41,845 bases of DNA from Bacteroidetes bacterium CG2_30_33_31 (GTDB lineage Bacteria; Bacteroidota; Bacteroidia; Bacteroidales; UBA1556), in the NCBI GenBank assembly GCA_001872625.1, contig MNXP01000035.1:1-41845 (forward strand), given 5' to 3'. Under the pieces are notes generated by a model. That model saw only the letters and a list, made by a program, of their open reading frames with translations, was not told where the DNA came from and did not search any database. Both the position numbers and the translations under genes were made by a program. Below, piece by piece: positions 35,826-41,845 of this stretch. The stretch's first letter is position 1, and every line of letters starts with the position of its first letter.

Positions 35826-36746
35826 TTAGTTAACTTTATATTTAATATTTCCATTTTCAAGAAAATCAACAATTTGTTCTGCTGCGGCAACACCTGCATT
35901 AATATTGGCTTCGGCAGTTTGAGCACCCATTTTCTTTGGGGTGAAATAAAATCTGCCTTGGTATTTCTCTGCAAATATTTTTGCACAAATTGGTGCCACA
36001 TCTGAAACATATTTGAAGTCTGTTCTTTGCTCCATAATTTTGAGCAATTCATTTTCATTAATAACCTCCATACGTGCTGTGTTTACCAAAGTGGCATTTT
36101 TAGGCATCGAATTCAACAAATTAAAACCAATACTTTTGTTAGTCGAGGCATTTGCAGGAATATGTAGCGATACATATTGGCAGTTTTTGTAAAGCTCCTC
36201 AGCGGAATCAATAGCAATAACTCCATCTTTTTCAATATCCTCATGGCTAAGAAATGGATCGTATGCATATACTTTCATTCCAAAACCTTTAGCAATTGAG
36301 GCAACAAGCCGACCAACATTTCCATAAGCATGAATCCCTAAAGTTTTATTTTTCAATTCGGAGCCAGTGCTTCCGTCGAAAAGCCCTCTTGCAGAATAAA
36401 CCATCATGCCCAAAGCAAGTTCGGCAACAGCATTTGAATTCTGACCTGGAGTATTCATGGCTACAACATTATTGGCAGTGCAAGAATCAAGGTCGATATT
36501 GTTAAAACCAGCACCTGCTCTTACAATAATTTTTAAATTCTTTGCTGCTGCAATCACCTCTTTATCAGCAATATCACTACGAATTATTATTGCATCACAA
36601 TCTACAACAGCCTCCAATAATTGAGATTTTTGAATATATTTTTCTAAAAAAGTAACAGCATAACCAGCATTTGTAAAAACTGCTTTAATCAAATCTATTG
36701 CTTCTTTAGCAAAAGGTTTTTCGGTGGCTATCAATATTTTTTTCAT
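35826..36746 (-). CDS. serA: D-3-phosphoglycerate dehydrogenase, short form with Lys in place of catalytic His
   Basis: First step of serine synthesis: NAD-dependent oxidation of 3-phosphoglycerate. The start at 36746 (MKKILIATEKPF) is preferred to 36782, which would overlap the serC 3' end. The 306 residues comprise only the substrate and nucleotide domains; the regulatory ASB/ACT domains are absent (type III). Visible are RAGAGFNNID (76-85), the Rossmann loop GIHAYGNVGR (137-146, alanine in place of one glycine), and NTAR with the substrate arginine (R225). The usual TPH of the active site is TPKK (269-272), which corresponds to the described Lys-type (IIIK) class. Confidence 0.9.
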   Translation of the reverse strand: MKKILIATEKPFAKEAIDLIKAVFTNAGYAVTFLEKYIQKSQLLEAVVDCDAIIIRSDIADKEVIAAAKNLKIIVRAGAGFNNIDLDSCTANNVVAMNTPGQNSNAVAELALGMMVYSARGLFDGSTGSELKNKTLGIHAYGNVGRLVASIAKGFGMKVYAYDPFLSHEDIEKDGVIAIDSAEELYKNCQYVSLHIPANASTNKSIGFNLLNSMPKNATLVNTARMEVINENELLKIMEQRTDFKYVSDVAPICAKIFAEKYQGRFYFTPKKMGAQTAEANINAGVAAAEQIVDFLENGNIKYKVN

Positions 36747-36762
36747 AGTAAATGCTTTTAAA

Positions 36763-37836
36763 TTATTTAATGGATTTTTCAAAATCTTGCATAGCTTTTA
36801 CAAGAGCTTCAACACTTTCAATTGGCAATGCATTATAAAGAGAAGCACGGAATCCACCAACAGAACGATGTCCTTTTAGACCGACCATTCCTTTAGCAGT
36901 AACAAAATCTAGGAAAGGTTTCTCATGAGCCATAAACTCCTCATTCATAACAAAACATACATTCATTAAAGATCGATCTGCAACATTTGGTATTGTCGAT
37001 TTAAAGAGTTTATTGCGTTCAATTTCTTGATAAAGCAAACCAGCTTTGGCAATATTTCTTTTCTGAGCTCCGAGAACTCCACCATTTTCCTTCAACCATT
37101 TTAATGTTTGCAAAGCAGCAAAAATTGGCAATACTGGTGGTGTATTAAACATTGAACCGCCATCGATATGAGTTTTATAGTTAAACATTGTAGGAATATG
37201 GCGTTCCACCTTGCCAAGTATATCTTCTCGTATTACAACAAAAGTCAATCCAGCAGGAGCAAGGTTTTTTTGAGCTCCACCATAAATTATTGCATATTTT
37301 GAAACATCCACAGGTCTGCTAAAAATATCTGATGACATATCGGCAACCAATGGAATATTGATATCTAAATCTTCTCTTATTTCTGTTCCATAAATTGTGT
37401 TGTTGGTGGTTATATGAAAATAATCGGCGTCAGAAGGAATGCTATAACCTTTTGGAATATAGTTATAAGTGCTTGCTTTTGAGGAAGCTACCTCTACAAC
37501 TTCGCCAAAGCCCTGTGCTTCTTTCATGGCTTTACCAGCCCAAACGCCAGTATTTAGATATGCTGCTTTTTTATTCAATAAGTTAAATGGAACCATTGCG
37601 AATTGTGTGCTTGCTCCTCCACCTAAAAATAATACATGATAACCCTCAGGAATACTCAAGATCTCTTTAAATAAAGACTGAGCTTCGTTGATTACCGCTT
37701 CAAATTCTTTGGAGCGGTGCGATATTTCTAAAATTGATAGACCAGTTCCAGCAAAATTTATAACTGCTTCAGCAGTATTTTTTACTGTGAAATCTGGTAA
37801 AATACTTGGACCTGCATAAAAATTATGTTTTTTCAT
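36763..37836 (-). CDS. serC: Phosphoserine aminotransferase
   Basis: PLP transaminase that makes O-phosphoserine from 3-phosphohydroxypyruvate and glutamate (second step of serine synthesis). The 357-residue protein has the N-terminal [23 protein letters not shown] (phosphate loop, about 72-83), the [12 protein letters not shown] block, the Schiff-base lysine K190 in [12 protein letters not shown], and [15 protein letters not shown] near the end. First gene of the operon with serA and DUF1015. O-phosphoserine is also the presumed substrate of the cysteate synthase at 24635-25936. Confidence 0.95.
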   Translation of the reverse strand: MKKHNFYAGPSILPDFTVKNTAEAVINFAGTGLSILEISHRSKEFEAVINEAQSLFKEILSIPEGYHVLFLGGGASTQFAMVPFNLLNKKAAYLNTGVWAGKAMKEAQGFGEVVEVASSKASTYNYIPKGYSIPSDADYFHITTNNTIYGTEIREDLDINIPLVADMSSDIFSRPVDVSKYAIIYGGAQKNLAPAGLTFVVIREDILGKVERHIPTMFNYKTHIDGGSMFNTPPVLPIFAALQTLKWLKENGGVLGAQKRNIAKAGLLYQEIERNKLFKSTIPNVADRSLMNVCFVMNEEFMAHEKPFLDFVTAKGMVGLKGHRSVGGFRASLYNALPIESVEALVKAMQDFEKSIK

Positions 37837-37883
37837 AAGAATAAATTTTTAATTATTGATGAATGAACTTAATAGGCTGAAAA

Positions 37884-37912
37884 CAAACATATTGAAATTT
37901 ATAATTCTTCAA
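37884..37912 (-). promoter_or_regulatory. Promoter of the serine operon
   Basis: On the minus strand TTG (37912-37910), an 18-base spacer and TATGTTTG (37891-37884) match the Bacteroidota consensus. The start near 37879 gives a leader of ~43 bases to serC. Confidence 0.65.
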
Positions 37913-37934
37913 TTTTCATTACCTAAAACAGGCT

Positions 37935-37960
37935 CCTAAAGTATATAAATTATATTTAGG
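37935..37960. repeat. Inverted repeat in the serC / BNR-protein divergent region
   Basis: CCTAAA (37935-37940) and TTTAGG (37955-37960) pair, with an inner TATA/TATA extension past a bulged G. A T-rich run follows on the plus strand, but no plus-strand gene precedes it, so an operator role is as likely as termination. Confidence 0.4.
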
Positions 37961-38112
37961 CTTGATATTTTTTTCAAAAAACTTTATCACTATTGATTAT
38001 CAATATTCAAAAAAATAAATCGCCAATTATTAAATATATCTCGACAAATATTATGAATCTGAATAAATTGAAATTTTATTAATTTGCGGTCTAATTTATT
38101 AAATACTTAGCC

Positions 38113-41100
38113 ATGAAAACATCTCTTTTTTTTGCAGTCATTTTGTCAATATTTAACTTGTCAACTTCCTTTGCTCAAAAGCAAAATGACAATAAAAAGG
38201 AAGACAATTATTCAATAAGATCTTCAGATTTGCAGTGTTTTAAATTTCGTTCAATAGGACCTGCAATGATTTCCGGCAGAGTAATAGATATAGCTGTAAA
38301 TCCAAACAATCATTCGGAATATTTTGTGGCTTCAGCTTCTGGTGGACTTTGGAAGACTGCTGATGGCGGCATAACATTCGATCCAGCATTCGATGGCGAA
38401 AGACCATATTCTATTGGTTGCGTGGCATATAGCAACAAAAATACAAATATAATATGGCTCGGTAGTGGCGAAAACAATAGTCAACGCTCAGTATCTCGCG
38501 GCGATGGAGTTTATAAATCTCTCGATGGGGGAAAATCGTGGAAAAATATGGGACTAAAATCCTCCGAACATATTGGCAAAATATTAATTGACCCTGAAGA
38601 CGAAAACACAGTTTTTATAGCTGCACAAGGACCTCTATGGAACTCTGGTGGTGATCGCGGATTATATAAAACAATAGATGGAGGCGCAACTTGGCAAAAG
38701 GTTTTGAATATAAGTGAAAATACTGGAGTTTCAGATTTAGCTATGGATTTGCGCAATCATAATATCATTTATGCAACATCTTATCAGCGCCGTCGTCATA
38801 TTTTTACTTTGATTGATGGCGGTCCAGAAAGCGCTATATATAAGAGTTTCGATGGAGGCAAAACTTGGAAAAAGTTAGAAAGCGGACTTCCAAAAGGTGA
38901 TGTCGGCAGAATTGGAATTGCACTTTCGCCAGTAAATCCCAATAAAATTTATGCAATTATTGAGGCGCAGGAAGATAATGGTGGAATATATTATTCTGGT
39001 GATGGAGGTGAATCATGGCAAAAGATGAGCAGCTATGTGTCGACAAGTCCCCAATATTATAACGAGTTAATTGCTGACCCAAAAAATGAAAACACCATCT
39101 ATTCTATGGATACATATAGTCGCTATTCAGAAGATGGTGGTAAAACATGGACACGCTTTAGCAATAAATCGAAACATGTTGATGACCATGCTCTTTGGGT
39201 AGATCCTTCTGATACCAAACATCTTTTAAACGGATGTGATGGAGGCGTTTACGAAAGTTTTAATAGAGGCGAAACTTGGGATTTTAAATCTAATATTCCT
39301 CTTTCGCAATTTTATCGTGTTTCGGTAGACAACGATTTGCCTTTCTATTTCGTTTATGGTGGCACTCAGGATAATAATTCAGTTTATGGCCCTTCGAGAA
39401 CCATTAGCAGCAATGGAATTGTAAACTCAGATTGGAAAATTACACATGGAGGCGATGGCTTTGAAACTGTAATAGACCCCGAAGACCCAAACACTGTTTA
39501 CGCCCAATCGCAGTATGGATGGTTGGTAAGATATAATAGAACAACTCACGAAGAACTCGATATAAGACCTTCGGAACCAGATAATGGCGAAGCTTATCGC
39601 TGGAATTGGGATGCTCCAGTTATTATTAGTCCTTTTGATCATAAAACATTATATTTTGCTGCTAATAAGCTCTTTAAATCTATCGACCAAGGGAATTCTT
39701 GGCAGGTAATTTCTCCTGATTTAAGTCGGCAGATAGACAGAGATAAATTGACTATTATGGGCAAAATTCAATCTCCCGATGCTATTGCTAAAAATGCTTC
39801 AACTTCAGTTTATGGAAACATAGTTTCGCTTGCCGAATCGCCAAAACAGAAAGGACTTTTATACGTTGGTAGCGACGACGGTCAGATAAGTGTGAGTGCC
39901 GACGATGGTGCCAATTGGAATAAATATTCTACTTTTACAAATGTTCCTGATATGTCTTATGTGAGTTGCATAATAGCTTCAAAATTTGATGCAAACATTG
40001 CTTTTGCTGCTTTCGATAATCACAAAAAAGGAGACTATAAACCATATATTTTCAAAACTTCCGACAAAGGGAAAAGCTGGATTTCTATAGCAGCCAATCT
40101 TCCTGCAGATGAGACAGTTTATAGCATTGCTCAAGATTTTATTAATCCAAACCTTCTATTTGTAGGCACCGAATATGGACTATATTTTACCCTCGATGAA
40201 GGCAAACATTGGGTACAATTAAATTCAGGATTGCCGAGTATTGCCATACGCGACATCGACATCCAAACACGAGAGAATGATTTGGTTTTGGCATCCTATG
40301 GCAGAGGATTTTATATTCTCGATGATTATTCTTCTCTAAGAAATTTAGAAAATGTAGTTGATAAAAAAGACGCTTACATATTTGATGTGAAAGATGCATT
40401 ACTTTTCAACCAAAGTTCTGATTGGGGCGGAGGGAGAAGAGGCCATTTTGGCGATAATTTCTTTTCGTCGGATAACCCAGAAATTACAGCGAGATTTACT
40501 TATTATTTTAAGGAAGAAATAAAAACTCATAAACAACAGAGAATAGTTGAAGAGAAAGCTGCTGAAAAAGCTGGTAAGGAAATTAATTATCCAAGTTTTG
40601 AACAGTTAGAAAAAGAAGAAAACGAGTTAGAATCGTACTTGCTTTTTACCATAAAAGATGCCTCTGGCAATGTTGTTAGGAAGCTTAAAGCCGCGATTTC
40701 CAAAGGATTAAATTCCATTCAATGGGATATGCATTTTCCAGGAATTTATCCAGTTTCAAAAGGGGGAAATAGAAATAATTTTGGCAACGAAAATTCTGGT
40801 GCACCAGTTTTGCCAGGAACATATTCTGTGGAAATGGCAAAAGTGGTGGCGGGAGTGATTACAAATATTGGGAATAAACAAAATTTTAAAGTGAAAAGAC
40901 TTACTTTGGATGAAGGAGCTCAATCTAAAATGGATGGGAAATTCTATAAAGAAGTATCCGAACTTTTACGCAATTATCAAATACTTAGCCGTGAAATTGA
41001 TTATCTCAATAAAAAAATTGATTTAATAATTATTGCCTTGAAAGCAACACCAGAGAGCAATCCCGATGATTTATTAAAAGCATTTTCTGTGAAGAGAAAT

Positions 41101-41388
41101 CTCGATTCTGTAAATATAATAATGAATGGCGACGCTTTAAAACAATCTCGCAATGCAGCTTATGCACCAGGTTTAAATGAGCGAATGGACAAAATTGTTT
41201 GGGGAATTTGGAGCTCTTCAGAAGGACCAACGCAAACACATAGAGATGATTATGCAATCATTCAAAAGCGCGGCAAGGATATTAGCAAGTTTGTAGAGAA
41301 ATTAAAAAACAACGAGATGCAATATTTCGATGCTGCTTTGGATAAGATTAATGCACCATACACACCTGGAAGAAAATCACAATTTTAA
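38113..41388 (+). CDS. Secreted sortilin/BNR-repeat beta-propeller protein (VPS10-like, often annotated glycosyl hydrolase)
   Basis: A 1091-residue exported protein with a signal peptide (about 1-21, ending STSFAQ). Residues ~45-740 contain about eleven Asp-box motifs of the pattern S/T-x-D-x-G-x-T-W (KSLDGGKSW, KTIDGGATW, KSFDGGKTW, YSGDGGESW, YSEDGGKTW, KTSDKGKSW and variants). These indicate a double propeller as in sortilin (VPS10) and GH74 xyloglucanases. The C-terminal ~300 residues hold a FlgD-like beta-sandwich (GNVVRKLKAAISKGLNSIQWDMHF) and a helical tail. No T9SS sorting domain is present, so a periplasmic location is likely. Enzymatic activity is not established. A near-consensus -7 (TTAATTTG) lies at 38079-38086. 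Confidence 0.85.
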   Translation: MKTSLFFAVILSIFNLSTSFAQKQNDNKKEDNYSIRSSDLQCFKFRSIGPAMISGRVIDIAVNPNNHSEYFVASASGGLWKTADGGITFDPAFDGERPYSIGCVAYSNKNTNIIWLGSGENNSQRSVSRGDGVYKSLDGGKSWKNMGLKSSEHIGKILIDPEDENTVFIAAQGPLWNSGGDRGLYKTIDGGATWQKVLNISENTGVSDLAMDLRNHNIIYATSYQRRRHIFTLIDGGPESAIYKSFDGGKTWKKLESGLPKGDVGRIGIALSPVNPNKIYAIIEAQEDNGGIYYSGDGGESWQKMSSYVSTSPQYYNELIADPKNENTIYSMDTYSRYSEDGGKTWTRFSNKSKHVDDHALWVDPSDTKHLLNGCDGGVYESFNRGETWDFKSNIPLSQFYRVSVDNDLPFYFVYGGTQDNNSVYGPSRTISSNGIVNSDWKITHGGDGFETVIDPEDPNTVYAQSQYGWLVRYNRTTHEELDIRPSEPDNGEAYRWNWDAPVIISPFDHKTLYFAANKLFKSIDQGNSWQVISPDLSRQIDRDKLTIMGKIQSPDAIAKNASTSVYGNIVSLAESPKQKGLLYVGSDDGQISVSADDGANWNKYSTFTNVPDMSYVSCIIASKFDANIAFAAFDNHKKGDYKPYIFKTSDKGKSWISIAANLPADETVYSIAQDFINPNLLFVGTEYGLYFTLDEGKHWVQLNSGLPSIAIRDIDIQTRENDLVLASYGRGFYILDDYSSLRNLENVVDKKDAYIFDVKDALLFNQSSDWGGGRRGHFGDNFFSSDNPEITARFTYYFKEEIKTHKQQRIVEEKAAEKAGKEINYPSFEQLEKEENELESYLLFTIKDASGNVVRKLKAAISKGLNSIQWDMHFPGIYPVSKGGNRNNFGNENSGAPVLPGTYSVEMAKVVAGVITNIGNKQNFKVKRLTLDEGAQSKMDGKFYKEVSELLRNYQILSREIDYLNKKIDLIIIALKATPESNPDDLLKAFSVKRNLDSVNIIMNGDALKQSRNAAYAPGLNERMDKIVWGIWSSSEGPTQTHRDDYAIIQKRGKDISKFVEKLKNNEMQYFDAALDKINAPYTPGRKSQF

Positions 41389-41410
41389 TCTGGAAAATTC
41401 CCAATTTATC

Positions 41411-41845
41411 ATGAATCTTATACAGTTTACTTTTGCCTCCATTTTGCTGACATTGATGCCAGGCCCAGATATAATTTTTGTTGTAACTCAGTCGGTAACT
41501 CAAGGCAAAAAATCGGGAATAATGATAGCTCTCGGCCTTTGCACTGGTTTGATTTTTCATATTTCTGCGGCAGCTTTAGGCTTGAGTTTGTTGATTTATA
41601 ATTCTGAAATAGCTTTCACAATTCTGAAATATATTGGAGCAGCTTATCTTATTTACCTCGGCATTTTGGCCTTGGTTGATAGGAATAAAAATTCATTTGA
41701 CCTTGACTTTAAAGATAAAAAAGAAGTAAAAAAGTTATATTCCAAAGGTATTTTGATGAATATTCTGAATCCTAAAGTATCTCTATTTTTTCTGGCTTTC
41801 ATGCCTCAATTTATTAAAACCGATCAAGCTAATATAAGCTTGCAG
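41411..41845 (+). CDS. LysE/RhtB-family amino-acid exporter, truncated by window end
   Basis: Only the first 145 codons are inside the window and the frame is open at the end. The start MNLIQFTFASILLTLMPGPDIIFVV carries the family signature MPGPD in the first membrane helix. GKKSGIMIALGLCTGLIFHI gives helix 2, and further hydrophobic segments include KYIGAAYLIYLGI and NILNPKVSLFFLAF (the NPK motif before helix 4). Such proteins export amino acids (lysine, threonine, homoserine lactone) by proton antiport; the substrate here is unknown. It begins 22 bases after the BNR-protein stop, so it may share its transcript. Confidence 0.88.
   Translation, partial: MNLIQFTFASILLTLMPGPDIIFVVTQSVTQGKKSGIMIALGLCTGLIFHISAAALGLSLLIYNSEIAFTILKYIGAAYLIYLGILALVDRNKNSFDLDFKDKKEVKKLYSKGILMNILNPKVSLFFLAFMPQFIKTDQANISLQ

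Overview
The window is an AT-rich chromosomal segment (about one third G+C by eye) from a member of the Bacteroidota, probably class Bacteroidia; no finer placement is possible from the sequence alone. The evidence is concordant: two secreted proteins with type IX secretion (T9SS) sorting domains, a short RpoD/SigA, Bacteroidota gene blocks (DUF1573-yajC-ybbR-coaE; dapF-GNAT-mltG; serC-serA-DUF1015; MCE-amidase opposite lptD), and promoters fitting the Bacteroidota pattern TTG-N17-23-TAnnTTTG instead of sigma70 boxes.

Layout. 1-1085: 3' part of a phosphomannomutase gene. 1151-6030: two T9SS cargo genes on the minus strand behind a strong promoter and a leader of about 270 nt. 6564-11531: MCE (MlaD-type) and amidase genes on the minus strand, divergent from lptD. 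11621-12460: an ATP-cone/Mrr-like nuclease fusion. 12457-16110: coaE, ybbR, yajC, DUF1573 and a TlpA-like thioredoxin, minus strand. 16321-19371: mltG, a GNAT, dapF and an unknown anchored protein. 19535-25936: degP/htrA, rpoD, pyrG, a DUF4197 lipoprotein and a cysteate synthase-like enzyme, plus strand. 26092-28478: a tight operon of an orphan C-terminal transketolase half, a GT2, DUF2304 and an unknown membrane protein. 28504-33046: a large OstA/LptA-like gene divergent from an LptF/G permease gene overlapped by a GT4 gene. 33047-34291: gene-poor, with frameshifted remnants of a Fic-domain gene and a zinc-ribbon gene, ending at a tRNA-Arg(ACG). 34558-37836: the serine operon serC-serA-DUF1015. 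38113-41388: a large sortilin/BNR beta-propeller protein. 41411-end: the start of a LysE-family exporter.

Theme. Most genes build or maintain the cell envelope: LPS transport (LptD, OstA-like, LptF/G), lipid trafficking (MCE), murein processing (amidase, MltG, DapF), glycosyl transfer (GT2, GT4, ManB), periplasmic quality control (DegP, TlpA), secretion (YajC, T9SS cargo) and possibly sulfonolipid head-group supply (cysteate synthase). No complete mobile element, CRISPR array or recognised defence island is visible. The most unusual parts are the decayed Fic region beside tRNA-Arg, the ATP-cone nuclease, the orphan transketolase-half operon with a promoter that implies a leaderless mRNA, the cysteate synthase, and the long repeat-bearing leader of the T9SS cargo operon.
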